DNA of 64,000 nt. Source: Ignelater luminosus. Taxonomy: Eukaryota > Arthropoda > Insecta > Coleoptera > Elateridae. Positions within the stretch are counted from its first letter, which is position 1. Every line of letters starts with the position of its first letter. Below are positions 12,917 through 25,780 of the stretch, piece after piece. A model generated the notes under the pieces. The model was not told the DNA's origin, ran no database searches, and saw nothing but the letters and a program-made list of their open reading frames with translations. The stretch lies in NCBI GenBank assembly GCA_011009095.1, contig VTPC01090585.1, forward strand, positions 310,001-374,000, given 5' to 3'. Both the position numbers and the translations under genes were made by a program.

Positions 12917-12981
12917 GCAGGATTTAATTTAATTAAATTCTCCAAATATGAATAAAATTTAATTTAATTAAAATCCTTTGC
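12917..12981. repeat. AT-rich inverted repeat pair
   Basis: GGATTTAATTTAATTAAA near 12921 and TTTAATTTAATTAAAATCC near 12957 form imperfect inverted arms of about 20 bp around a short spacer. A third copy of TAATTTAATTAAAATCC occurs near 13561. It could be a foldback remnant or simple AT-rich convergence. Confidence 0.35.
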
Positions 12982-13883
12982 TTATGAGTGTTTATACGAT
13001 GTTTTTTTAACATACAAAGGAGAGAAACATTTGTGGTATTTTCAGGCATAAGTTTCTGTTCTGTTTGTGAAGCAAGGAAAAGGTAGGTAGGGTATTAAAA
13101 ATGTATTTAATTCGAAATGTTAAATGTTCAAGCACAGCGCTGGGTTATTTAAAGATAAATGATTTCCATTAATAAATATAAGGGAGAAAATTAACACGAA
13201 ATATGTGGGTAGATGTTAAAATTAGCAACGTTTGAAGTTTGCACGGAAACTAATATGAGAAACCCAAAACTTTGTTTCGTTATGATTATGATAAAGATGA
13301 AGTCCTTGCAATGTTGACACTAATTAAAATCGGTATCTAGAGCACTTTTTGGTTCGTTCGTTAGTTTATATTAATATCAATATGGTCTAATAATAATAAT
13401 AACAATGATTTTCAATCTTCGCAACAATCCATGAGTTAAACGAATTTTGATGAAATCGTAATACGTATTCCAAAGGCAAGTCTTTATCTTTTCGGGAATA
13501 TTATTTCCGAAATGCCATTCCCAATTTAAACTTTAGTTTGTGAAAGGGATTTATTCAAACTAATTTAATTAAAATCCATAATCCTTGTTTCATATTTTTA
13601 TCTGGTGGCTTAGTAAAGACATATCAAATGAAATGACATTTTAAATAAAAATAAAAAACATACGCCTAAAGATATTCAGGAAGGGTCGCAATTATTACGT
13701 GCAAAACAAAGAAATAAAAAAAACGCTTTTTAAAAAACGATTTCCCTTTTTATCATCCTCCATTGTATTCCGTTATGAACTCATTCAAATATTTACAAAC
13801 TTTAGTCTACTTTCCAAATGTTAAATGTTCAACCTTCACACACATATTTTAGGGGAAGTTGTACTGTCTTGGAATACAGATTA
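12982..13883. other. No recognisable gene
   Basis: AT-rich DNA without coding signal or clear repeats. Confidence 0.5.
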
Positions 13884-16396
13884 TACTGGGTGTTCCGGAA
13901 ATCTCTGTGCATCGCCTATCAAAATTGGTCAGACAAGAAAATTTCATTAATAAAAAAATATCTGTAATCGTGACACCTTGGTGAAAGTGCTGAATCTTCC
14001 TAAAATGTTTCTGACAAAATTACAAAATAGCTCCTTCATACTTTCTGTTCATTTATAACTTACCATGAGAATAGATTTTTGTAATTCCTTAAACGTGAAA
14101 AATCATTTCATCTCCAGATTGACTTTAACAATGCATAAAACAATGACAATCAGATTGACTTCTGCTCGACTATTTATGTGCACTAGAACAAAGCAGAGCC
14201 AATGATATTTGATAAACATCTCTTATCATTTCGAGTAGTTATTTACTTTTTGAGCAGACGAAAACAGATGAAATTCAACAATCTAAGGCCCTTTCAAGAA
14301 TTCTCCAAAAAATGTGAAAAAGCAAATCTTTAGATTTAAATCTTGTTAATTGCTCATAAATCATTGATAGAAGCTTAAAATGTTAAACCAAGAATAAGAA
14401 ATTGATTTTATGTAGAACAGTATCTCTTAATCTATGTATCATCAAAGTGATCAAGAAAACCTTATACTAGTTTCGATTTTATTGTTTTATTTCTCCTTCT
14501 TGTGTAGTTGGCATATTTTGAATCTAGTGACACTCAGAAGTTCATTTCTTGAGTCCTAGGTTTTGGTAGATACCACAAATCTTGGTATTTAGAAATAAAA
14601 CTTATAAACAATAACTAGTTTTATTGAACACTTCTAACATACAAACATTTACAATTCTGCTTTTGCAATTTTCATCGTAAACAAATTCTTTGCACTAGAT
14701 TTAAGGATGATTTCAGTCTACTCGTGTCATGTATTTTCAAAGCTCTCTTTAAAACCCCAACTACACTATCAAGGGGCAGAAATGAATGTCCCATTACTGG
14801 GAACAAAAATATTTAATTTCATCATCGTCCAGTATCAGTAAGAGCCATTAAGGTGATTTTTGTTTTGCCCTAGGCAATTGTCATAAAATATCTTGAGTTT
14901 CCTAATAAAGGGATCAATTTATGTGTTTATAAAGTAGTAGACTGGTAGATGTGGATCTGTCATCTTTCAAATTATGTATACAAAAAACATTAATGGTTAG
15001 CTTGTTTTATAAAACATATTGCAGAGAGGTGTGGTAGACACAAATTTTGCATTTAAGAAAAGGTCAGAGCCGTGTTTCCTCGAGTTGAGCCTTTAATTTT
15101 CAAATTTAGTTCTTCGCATTTTAGACATGTATCAAACTGTGATTTCCCGAACTTACAATTAAGATTTTCGCAGATAAATTTGTGATATGGTGATTTGCGA
15201 GTCTTTGATCTTCACATTAAGTAGTAGTAGCGTAGAATAGTAACTATGCTTTACTGGGTAACTTTCAATGTGTTCATGAATAAGAATGTTATCCTTTTTT
15301 GGCTGGGATGTAATTTTAGGATTGATACCTCGTTTATCTCTAGGAGTTACATTTTTGATTCTGCACTTTCTTTTCTAGCATGTAAACTAGCGTTCGTATG
15401 AAACTTCTCGTTCTTGCTCTTTTCCATTCATTTTACGTTTTTGACTAACATGAACCATCCTAATCTGTCCCATAGATATGATATGTCTTGCTATAATTTT
15501 TAAATGTAGTTCCTTGCATCTTTGCCTTTTTAATTTTATTTCGCATATAACTGTCATAATTCCACTATGTATTTTCTGAACCCTACTCTTATTTTCTTCG
15601 ATCATCTCTCTTCTTCTATTGAACTATTTTCACTACATTTACCATTCAACTAAATCAAGAGTCTCGAAATCATGGAACTGACTAATGATACCGGTAACAA
15701 ATAACGAATTTTAGATTAGTGTTAGAAATTTCAGGTTTGTAACTGCTAAGTGCGGAAAGGAGTTGTCTATGTCTACCTAAGAACTCTCAAAAACAGATTT
15801 AGTTAAACCAAATGACTATTAGCAACACTATCGACTTTAACTGTCATACCCATCTAACGTAATTTCAATTACAGTTAGATCACTAGGGCTGCTGCTTAAT
15901 CCCTACAATCGCATACCGTAGATTGAAGAGACAAAAAGCCTATGACGACCATTGCATGATGCGACATGACTGTTATTACTTACAGCATTACAACCAACAA
16001 TATGGAGTAATTTCGAGTGGATCGATAATAAAAATGTTAAAAAACCATTTAGAATCATTTTTAAGATTTCTTTGCAAATGTGACATTTATAAAATAAATT
16101 AATGTTGGGTATCAAGATACAGACAGCAATTACAATTATTATTCAAGTTCGAACAGTCAAATAATTCTCCAAGAAAGCTGCCAGTTTTCGTACAATTAAA
16201 ATGAATGTAAACAGATACAACGAAACATCAAGAGAAAATATAATGAAAACTGAAAAGAGAGAAAATTCCAAAACAGTGAATTCTGACATTTCAACATAAA
16301 AAAAGGGAGAATAGCTGAACAAATATTTACTTCAGAAGACAACAAAAGAATTGATTTAATGTCATCAACACATCTCCAGTCTGAAAACACCCTGTA
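13884..16396 (-). mobile_element. Candidate decayed ~2.5-kb DNA transposon
   Basis: TATACTGGGTGTT at 13882-13894 is matched in inverted orientation by the complement of TATACAGGGTGTT at 16386-16398: 12 of 13 bases, both ends on TA. Between them, on the minus strand, lies a degraded transposase-like pseudogene (about 14690-15605). Ends of the TACAGGGTGTT kind are typical of insect TA-targeting DNA transposons. Linking the two ends to each other and to the pseudogene is my inference. The match is short, and such ends also occur alone. Confidence 0.35.
14690..15605 (-). pseudogene. Pseudogene of a multicopy insect transposase-like family (HIESxPVKxSxY / FGxxxxDTCxxCEEL type)
   Basis: Reading the minus strand across several frames gives, in order: TPRDKRGINP (about 15327-15347); HIESYPVKHSYYS (15234-15272); NCKFGKSQFDTCLKCEEL and NLKIKGSTRGNTALT (about 15062-15183); DNCLGQNKNHL (about 14850-14882); MALTDTGR (14825-14848); then FPVMGHSFLPLDSVVG and VLKRALKIHD (about 14716-14805). 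From memory, this order matches a family of uncharacterised proteins present in many copies in aphids, beetles, cockroaches and stick insects and thought to be transposon-encoded. The DNCxGQNKN segment resembles a catalytic Asp region of an RNase-H fold, which is inference. Several frameshifts and stops show it is dead. An N-terminal remnant may include the open frame 15387-15605. Confidence 0.75.
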
Positions 16397-19300
16397 TAAA
16401 AATTTTATTTCATAAACACATTTTAAAAGCGCAGACATTCTTCATGCACGAGCTAAGTAATTGGAATACTTCTGTTTCATAAATGTCAAAATCGGTGACA
16501 TTCCACCGTTAGCCGAGTTTTTAATCAAAAACGATGATCGCATAAAATTCAATTATTGTGTCGTGAACAATAAAATCGCAGTTTTGTGCTTTGATGATAT
16601 TTCTAACAATGGATGCATTTGCGTATGGTTTGTGACGTTTTCATATATTTATCGGTTGTGTAATTATAATTTTATTATTATTTTAGTTTAATCAAACAAT
16701 AATTGCAATTATTGAGGTTTTACTGCAGGAAAAAAGCTGATTATTATCAATGTAAAATAAACAGAATTTCCAGTTAAATAATTTTATGTACAAAATAAAG
16801 ATTATCAATTTTCTTTAGAAATTCTATTTTTCTTTCCATTCTTTTGACTAATAGTTTTTTAAAAATGAAAAAAACTAAACAAATTTTCGGCAATATGGGA
16901 AATAATTGATATTTTCAAATAAAAGATGTTTTATTTTATTTATTTGGTGTTTGACAGGATAATGATAATTTTAAAATTGATTTTTTTAAATTTTCAATAG
17001 AAGAAATTATCATAATAATTCGTTGAAATACATATATGTAAAAGAATTTGTTTAAAAGACGAGACAGAAAAAATAGACCCCAGAATTTTTCTTTCGTCTT
17101 CATTTGTAATACTCCACGAACCTTTGTAGCAAACAAGAAAATCTCTATACAAAAGCATTCTAACTTCACAGGGAGAAGAGTGATAGGTTATAGTAGTGAA
17201 AGTGACGTTCCAATTCACCGATGCCCAATAAAACGTAATGCTGATAGTGTTGTGTCTGAAACAAGATGCTATTCTCTTTTGTCTGGAACGCTATAAAGAT
17301 CGTATTTAGATTTCTCTAAATATTACATATCTGAAACAAGTTTAAAAATTTATTTCTACGAATAATTTCATGTCCTATATAATATCTTATTTATTACAGT
17401 AACTGAGTTATGTAATAAAAGAATTTGGGGCAAGATTGATTAAATTTCTTAACGTTAAATAATACCGTCAGTGTTATTATTGATTTAAATTTAAATAATT
17501 ATTATTTACTACGGAATTATACTGTTTACTTTAGCCATATAATTAACACCCGTACATTACCACTCAACCATATGTAAAACATCGCTTAGTGTTTGTTTAC
17601 GTTTGTTGGAAATTTTATAATTAATTAGTTTTTGTTTTAACAATTCTGAAAACATGTTGATAACAGATGAAAACCATTTATAACTTAGATTGTGATGCAA
17701 TTTTTAATACGCAACCAATTAACGAGTAGAATTTTAAAATTTTCCACGAAATTGATTTTCTTTGAATTTAAATTTATTACACTGGAGACTGGACAAATGA
17801 TATTTTATTTCAGATTACGGGAATTAAAGGAGTAAATAGAGTTTACATTAAACATTTATTATATAAAACCTTGAAATTAATAGTAAATCGTGTTGTACAG
17901 GAATAAAATAATTGTAAAAAATGTAAAAATATGCAGCAATGTGATTACATTGCCGGGAGCAGTTTTGCACCTTTGTTTATCCGGTTAGCGCAAAACATTT
18001 CCATAGTTCATGCTTGAAACATGATCATTATAACTAAACCGTAGAGAAAAGGATTCAATATTATATAACTGCAGATGTTTTTCTTCTAAACATGAACTTG
18101 TCCTTTGTTGCTAACACCTAATGGGTTGCCTGGTATAAAAAAAAGACATGATAGGGGATTTACGAAATTCTTAAAAATATTTAATAAACCAAAGTACAAA
18201 AATAATAAAAATTGGAAATAAACCGCAGCGATATGGCAGTGTATGTCACGAATATTGCTGGATTGGGGGAATCACTAAAATGTTTTAATTTACTCGGAAT
18301 GCATGTTTCATTCAAACAGCAACAACATTCATTTTGAACATAAATGAAAATAAAAAAACATAAACAAAGCACGAAGGTAATTGAATATTTTCGGAAATAT
18401 TATGTTTATTAATTTTTGCTCTACCTAAAAACTAATTTCGGAATAATGTATTTCATTAATGGCTCTATGGAATATAATTTACGTTAAAAGCTTCTGTGAA
18501 ATTATATTCATCAGATTTTTCAAAGCGCTTTTGTTGAACTTACTTATTATGTAATTTTACAGCATATTTGTTCGCTTATATTTTCTGCACAACCTTTTAG
18601 TTGAAAATCGTGTAAAAATTGTAATTGCTTTAGAGAAAAATATAATCAAGTAGAAGATTTAAAACGCCACAAACGATATTTTTAGTCCTACTTTGTATAT
18701 TGTCCGATAGCAAGCAATAATATCTTTAAAATTTGAAAGATACCAATTGGATATCGTTATCAACAGAATAACAATGCCACGCTGTTTTGTTCATTGTTTT
18801 ACTTCTACAAATTTCCAATAAATGACACTAACTACATATGTACTAATGCTGATGACGAAGTGTCCCTATCATTTAGTTTCATTGAAATTTTACAAATTAA
18901 ATTTTTTGGCAATCAGAAAACACAAAGACATTTATAAAAGCAGAATGCAAAAGTGCAATTTGAGCTTCTTCACGACTGTCCACAAAATGTTTTATTTTGG
19001 TTGTCAAGTGTAATACAACTCTTAAATAGTAGATCGAAATGTTACCATTGATGATAAGATTTCGTCGCATGAATTTAGTTTCAGCAAAACAATTCTATAC
19101 TAGTTCGTTTTTCGAAAGCAAAAGATAAGAAAGAAACGGACAAATAAAACTAATGAAATTCAAAAATAAGATCTAACTAATATTTTCAGTAAGTTTTATT
19201 GGTTACCTTCCACTAATAAAAAGTCGCCAGTCGCTACAGTATTACTCACATTAACATAACAATAAGAAAAAGGTGAAACCAAAGGTCGTTACCGTCGTTA

Positions 19301-22300
19301 CATTAAGAAGGCAAATTCCATCTAATTTAAATTCAAGTAATGCACTGCTAATTTTTATTAAACCTACCTTAGCTTAAAGCAATTACATTTAAAAGCTATT
19401 CGGATTACCTAACTGTTAAGTCCTAGGAACGTACATCGATGAATTCTAAAACTAGAATACAAAGGTTTACAACCTTACGAGAAAACGGAGAAATATAGGT
19501 CTACAGAAGAAAAATTAGGCAACTTTTTCAATGTAAATACAAGCCATATTTTATTAAAAAATTTTTTTTTAATCTTAATTTGCTTTTTAAGTAAGTTATA
19601 AATGATTCATGCATAACAATTTGAAATTTTAAATGGGGAAATGGAAAATACGACGGTTTACGTATTCATAACCAAATATTTGTAGAACGATAACTTCGCT
19701 GTTGATTCTTATTTATTTTCCTATATCAGGATTTAATACATTTTAAGGTTAGGTATGAAAGGGAGGTTTTTATTTATTTAAAACGAATTAAAAACTTTTA
19801 ACTTCGTGTAATACTAGAAGTAAGACTTGTTTAACTTCTTATACAATTTTTTCTAAATTAAAAAAAGGGGTATTAATGGTATTTTTTACTAGACAAAGCA
19901 AACAAGTGTGCAATAAAAACAAAAACCAGATGTAATGTTGATTAAGCACATCCAACAAAACTACAATGGACCATCATTATAATAGAATGTTGATAAATAA
20001 GTAATAATATCAAGTCATGCTTATTGTTATCATTTTACGGTATGTAACTACAACTGAAACAAAGCACTTTTGCAAGTGTACACTAATGGACAAAAGTTTT
20101 AAAGCAATCCAAATACATATTAACGTTTTCCGGCAACCACAAAAATGATCACGACTAACTTTGAATTACGAATTTATTAGAAAAACAGTAAAATTGATTT
20201 ATTTACGTTTTTTAGATTACATTTCCATTAAAGTAACAAAAATGGCTACATACTTTCTTTTTTTCTAAACGTTTTCAAATGATTCTGTCCACGAAACACA
20301 ATAAAATGGCAAAACTGTCAGTCGACGTAATTTTGAAATCTCTAGTTGCCAAAACTCAAGTTAGTCTCCGTTTCTCCCTTAAAGACTTCCACCTTAAGAT
20401 ATAAAACTCTGTTTCAATTTTAATCCAAGCCTACAAACTTCATGTTTGTTGTTTTGCGAACAATCTAAATTGCAAATTTTCATCAGAAAGCATCTTTGAG
20501 AGGGCTAAGTCCGATTGAGAAAAACCTCAGATGGAAGTAAAAATTCCGATTATTAATCACCGCAAACGATACGGAAGAAGGAAAAGCTCAAACCCTGAAC
20601 CACCTATTTGGTCCAGGTGAAAAAGCCTGACCGTAGGTCCAAATGAGTAAACTGGAAAAAGGCAGAACTTTTCGAACCAAGATAGCTTTCTCCCAAGAAG
20701 GTTAAAAGAAGCGCCACCATGGTCTACATGTAGGCGTGTAAGAAAGCAGTAAAACACAAGAAAATCGTCAAGACTAGCCGCAAACAAATAGCTACGCTAG
20801 TATCCGCATTAAACTAGAGTCATTTTTTGTAACGGGCAAGACAGAAAAAAAGAAGAAAACAAAGCCGAAAAAGTCTTTGAACGAAGTTTTAGAGACAATG
20901 CAGAAGAGAAAAGTAAAAAAGCCAAATCGAATAAACCACAAGTTTATTAAAGAAAAATGCGGACATTTTGTTTTGTAATCCTTGGACGCAGACACGTCCA
21001 GCTGCACAGACATCACGTTTCCAGATTCTACACCAAGATTACAGCAATCTACATCCACCCATCAAGTCCCACGACTACTACGGCTGAAAAGACTCAGAAG
21101 GAGCCTAAACGGCTTCTCGCCAAAAATAAAACAATAAACACCAGCAGTAGTACCTCGTTCTACAATAAAAAAGAACAAAGTTGAAGAGGGAACTATAGAA
21201 TTATTATAACAGACTAAAATAGACTGCCCAAAATACTAGTACTGAATAAGTGAAACTCAACAAATTAATTCTTCCGTTCTTATGTTGTTAAATCATTCGA
21301 TAATTACTATTTTCGCAGTTGGAACTCCAAAGTCTCGCGTAATTCTCGATTTGATGAAGACAAGTCAAAGCTGGAAGATTCGTTTTTCCAAAGTAGGCCA
21401 ATTTGATTTGTGTACGAAAAGATTCTTGCAAGAAGTAAACCCTAGATAAGTATAGTGTACAACGGAAAATTCTGAAATTCATAAATCGTGAACGATCGAT
21501 TTCAAGTCACGTTACCTTCAATTGTTTTAAAACTTCATTTTTTAAAAATTCCATAATCAAATTGGCCTTTTTTGCGGTGCAATCAACAGAGCTTTTTCTT
21601 GTAACTGATACTTCAAAGTATCCAATGAAAGAGAGATATTTTGCAAAAGACCGCGACCACGGTCAACTACAATGGCAGTCGAAATTCGATCTTAACAAAG
21701 AAACACCCGAAGATCTCCGAATCCTCATATGTTGATCATTAAGTACCATTTATGACAAAAGAAGTTGCATTTCGATAGGACATTGCGTTACGGAGTTGAG
21801 CAAAACAAAATACATCTCTCCCTAAATGATGGAGTGGCGGTGATAAACACAAGAGAATTGAGTTACACCTAGACCAATTTTGTTTAGAGGTTTCTACCTA
21901 CCTAATGCTTATCTCGATCCGTTGTCGGGAAAAAACTTTTTTACAATTGAATTTGCACCAATTTTTTAAGATCTCTAAAGGCGAAATCTAGAAAGATTAA
22001 AAAAAACTCGTTTCACTTTTGGTGCCATTTCGATATTTTTGAAAAAATGCAATGGCGACCCCCTACTGGACGTCTAGGGAAGAAATTTGATCAGATGTGA
22101 ATGAGTTAATTTTGTCGTTTTCCACCTCAACGTTATGCACATTGAGATCATTTTTTAAACTCAATGTGTAAGTAGTTTGAATAGATATGTTCAGCAAAGT
22201 TATCAGATATTATCGATCTTCGTTGACAAATTTCATTTCAGAATCTTCACACTTCATCTTGAATCACTGTGGTAGACTTGCCATCCTATTTTGACTTTTC

Positions 22301-24338
22301 CTCGAGTGTTGCCGTTCTTTAACTTATTAGATGATACTGTTCTAGACAGATTTGAAGTCATGGCAGCGAAGAAGGTTTAATATTCAGGAAAGAGAATTTT
22401 TCTGGATAAGCTAACTTTTGATTTTCCCCTAAGCTACTACTAACTCGTTATTTGTACCTATCAGAAAGAATTTTTTGACAACGTCTAAGCCAAAAAGATT
22501 TCTAAACTTTTTTTTATAAGTTTGTGACGATAGTAACATTTTTCTCACTAGAGTTTTTTCAGTTTTTGTCGAGACTATTATCGTTTGTCATAGGCACTGA
22601 TTGATCTACAGAACGTATAAGTTTCGCAAAGGGCATTAGACAACGGAAAATGCAAAGAGTATTCTGCTTTGTTATTTGTACACTTTTATATGACGCGTTG
22701 TATGGTATTAACAGCATTTTTACTAGTTGCTAAATATAGCTAATGACGGGTAAAAAAACTAAGAGAATTTGATAATTTCATCTGTAGGTTGGAGCAACTG
22801 TCTTTTTTTTGTTTTTATCCTAGCATGGGCGTACAATGCTGGTTTACGCCCGCTGAGATTATAACTAATGCAGAAATTTATCTACAACAACATTAAGAAA
22901 AGTTCTTGTCAATCTTGTTTTTTATCTGTAACAAAAAACGATCATTTCATTGCAATCCGCTTGACAACAGAAGATGCTTGTTAAATTAAGTTTGAAACAA
23001 CTTTCAATAAACTCATTGTAAGCAAGTACTTTTAGAAAAGGTGTTACTATTTGGTGAATCAAACAAACAAGATATTTTTTCTAAAAAATTCCCAAGCTAC
23101 TACTAGCAGCGTATAAAGAAGATAAATTGTTGAGATCTTTTCGAGTATCATCCAGAAATGTACTAATTGTAAGTCAATTAGTGATAATCGTGTAGCTTTC
23201 CGAATTCAAAAGATACTCTTAAAAGTGTTGTTTGTTCATTCTTTTTGTACAAAACTGTTGCAAAACAATTCGCATGAATATTTGAACTACTGTTGTACTG
23301 AAAGCTTTTAAAATATTTAAACGCATCTGGATTAAATAATAGAGCAGACTGGAAAAAGGGTGATAGAAGAAGGCGCAAAAGGAAATAAAACGTAAGCAAA
23401 TAAAAGAGAAGCTGCAAAATATTGGCGTTTTACTCCTAATTCATTTAAAAATAAGGACGTTTTAATGTCAATGTTTAAGTTCCCCAGTGTACAAATAATG
23501 GATGAGAAGCTCGAATGACTAAAATATTTTTATCTATTATTTTATATTCCCATTTTTATGATTCATACAAGATAAGAAACTTCCTGTTAATAGACAAAAA
23601 GCTAATCTATCTTTAACGTTTCAGTTACTACAAAGTGAAAATTAACTTGGAAAAGTTTTTCCCATAACGTTGGTTGTAATTTCTCTAAATTGTTATCTGT
23701 TTTAATTTCAGTTAACCTAAACTTAAATACTTGTTCAAATTTTCAGCACTTCATATAAAATGTAGGGAATAAAAGTGATTTTAGCTGTGTCCCAGTCCGG
23801 CGAACTCGACTTCTAGGAAATTATTGATTATGAATGTGATAGCGGAAAGAAAGAGAGAAGAGAAAAAGATTTCTCTATTCAGTAACATTTTTGAGGTCAC
23901 ATTAAACACAAGAAACATACATAAAGAACACAAGATAAACGTCAGCAATAAATAACAACATGCACAATAAGATACCCCGGATATACAAGATGCATGAAAA
24001 TGCAGCGCAAAAAATTTAATTGACACCAATATGACTCTAACTCGCATACGTGCAGCATACTACTTGGTATCAAAGGATTTCGTGCCAAAATACATGCACG
24101 TTTGTTTGAAGAACACGAGATACGTGTCGATTTTTGAGCCAGAATTTTAATCTTTTTTCCCATGCAAAGGGTTACTTTTGTATTCCCAAATAGAATTTCG
24201 CCGAAGAAAACGGGGATAAATTTGCATTATTTCATTTTGAATATACTTCGTTATTGGTTTGTTACTCCTAGTTCATGTTTATGTAAAAGCCTACGAATTT
24301 GCAGATTTGTTTGTAAATAACTGCTAAAACTTCCAACA
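16397..24338. other. Long stretch without a recognisable gene
   Basis: 16.4-20.3 kb is very AT-rich. From about 20.3 to 22.8 kb GC rises and short frames are denser (for example plus 20957-21184). A decayed retroelement is possible, but no motif is clear. CACATTGAG and its complement form a small hairpin near 22138-22171. No RNA gene was seen. Confidence 0.45.
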
Positions 24339-24630
24339 ACCGGAAACCTGTTGGAAAAGATGTGATTAATAAATAACGCAATATACGAGAGACATTCAAA
24401 TGATATATTGGATCTAAACCTAAATAACAAAGTTTTAGTTTTACAAAATATAAATTGATTTACTAGTGGTTTACAATCTACTGTTTACAAATTCAATTAC
24501 AGATTAGAATTATTTGTGTAAACTGTTAAGGATTCCATCACCAAGTTTATGACACTGCACTAAGTGACTTTACATATTTCAACGACAATGTGTGAACGTG
24601 CACACATAATTTAAACAAATATGAGATAGT
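24339..24630 (+). repeat. Duplicated ~290-bp unit, copy 1
   Basis: Aligns in direct orientation with 24850-25145. Shared blocks include CCGGAAACC, TTACAAATTCAATTA, AACTGTTAAG, TTCCATCACCAAGTTTATGA, CTTACATATTTCA/CTTTACATATTTCA and ACAAATATG. Offset grows from 511 to 520 bp through indels. No coding frame is preserved. Confidence 0.75.
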
Positions 24631-24849
24631 GATTACCTCTCCCAAATGTGTCGTTATACCCTTTAGAAAACATTATTGTAAGTAACCAGAACAAAATTGA
24701 AATAAAAATATACCTTCAATTCTTACTCCTCTCTCTCTCTCGGTATAGAAAAGAGAAAATCCTCAAGAATTTTGAAATGGTTGAAACTCTTTTTGGGAAG
24801 ATTTTGCTTTAGCTATTTTCCTTGGAAAGAATCCTTCAGATTTCTAAGG
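24631..24849. other. Spacer between the duplicated units
   Basis: About 220 bp not shared with the flanking copies, containing a short CT dinucleotide run near 24729-24741. Confidence 0.55.
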
Positions 24850-25145
24850 ACCGGAAACCCGTTGAAAAGAATGCGATTGTCGATAACATAATAATGATAT
24901 ACGAGGGAGTTTCGAATGATATTGATTTTAAACACTTAACAAAAGTTTTGTTTTACAATTCTTTCGTTTCAACTGTTTAATCTATTCAATTCAACCTTCT
25001 ACACTTACAAATTCAATTATAAACTGACATTATTTGTGCAAACTGTTAAGAATTCCATCACCAAGTTTATGAACTCAAACTAAGAGAGCTTACATATTTC
25101 AGTACCAGTATATGAACGTGTACATATTATTCAGACAAATATGGA
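24850..25145 (+). repeat. Duplicated ~290-bp unit, copy 2
   Basis: Direct repeat of 24339-24630, roughly three quarters to four fifths identical by eye, with the best block (TTCCATCACCAAGTTTATGA) unchanged. The common spacing suggests either a tandem duplication of a ~510-bp segment whose other half has diverged, or two nested insertions of one element. Confidence 0.75.
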
Positions 25146-25502
25146 TACATGGAGACAATTGTGTTAAATAAAGAAGTTTTGGCCTAGATCCGTTAAGTAT
25201 TTTCTAAACTTTTGTGTTAGTTTTACAGTTGCTCATATTACAGTTAATCGATACTCATTATTTGATCCAACAGAGAAAAAAAACAGAAGCTATATAACAA
25301 AAAAAAAACAAATTCCTCCCACCAAGTAGTTAAATATAGAATGAAGCCTTCTTGGATATAATTTACAATCATTTATAGTCTCACAATGTCAGTTATAGAA
25401 AAACGTTTACACAGTAACACTACCACGTAGCCAAACAAACGTAAACTTTACCTATATAGCTGTCTCAATCTCAATATAGTCACAAGTGGAAATCCTCTTA
25501 AT

Positions 25503-25530
25503 ACGTACCTGCAAAGAAAAAAATATAAAA
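25503..25530 (-). promoter_or_regulatory. Candidate recursive splice site (ratchet point)
   Basis: On the minus strand a long pyrimidine-rich tract ends in TTTCTTTGCAG (complement of 25509-25519) and is followed directly by GTACGT (complement of 25503-25508). A strong 3' splice site fused to a 5' splice site, with no exon between, is the signature of recursive splicing in very long insect introns. It lies on the same strand as the furin-like exon, 19.4 kb downstream of its donor. Function is inferred. Confidence 0.4.
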
Positions 25531-25639
25531 TTACTAAAATTGCATCTTCGTATTTAAACATAGTCAGAATTTGCACAATGAGACAAATATTAAAAACTCT
25601 AATTTTGAAAACGCAAGATTTCTAGAATTTAAGGTAATA

Positions 25640-25780
25640 CAGTCGAACTTCGATAACTCGAACTTATTGCGAATGACCGATATACATACATTTATGTAAA
25701 TTTACCTTTATTAGTTAAAATTTTGATTGTTCAAGGAGTTTTTTCTTTTCCTTCGAGTACAAATTATCGAAGTTTGACTG
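25640..25780. mobile_element. pogo/Tigger-like MITE, 141 bp
   Basis: Left end CAGTCGAACTTCGATAACTC is matched by the right end, whose complement begins CAGTCAAACTTCGATAATTT. Both are flanked by TA (25638-25639 and 25781-25782). CAGTCRAACYTCGATAA-type ends with TA duplication are characteristic of pogo-like elements. Nothing coding lies inside. Divergence between the arms suggests an old copy. Confidence 0.75.

Noticed and set aside
24725-24745. CT dinucleotide microsatellite
   Set aside because: Too short to be notable by itself; mentioned only as part of the spacer.
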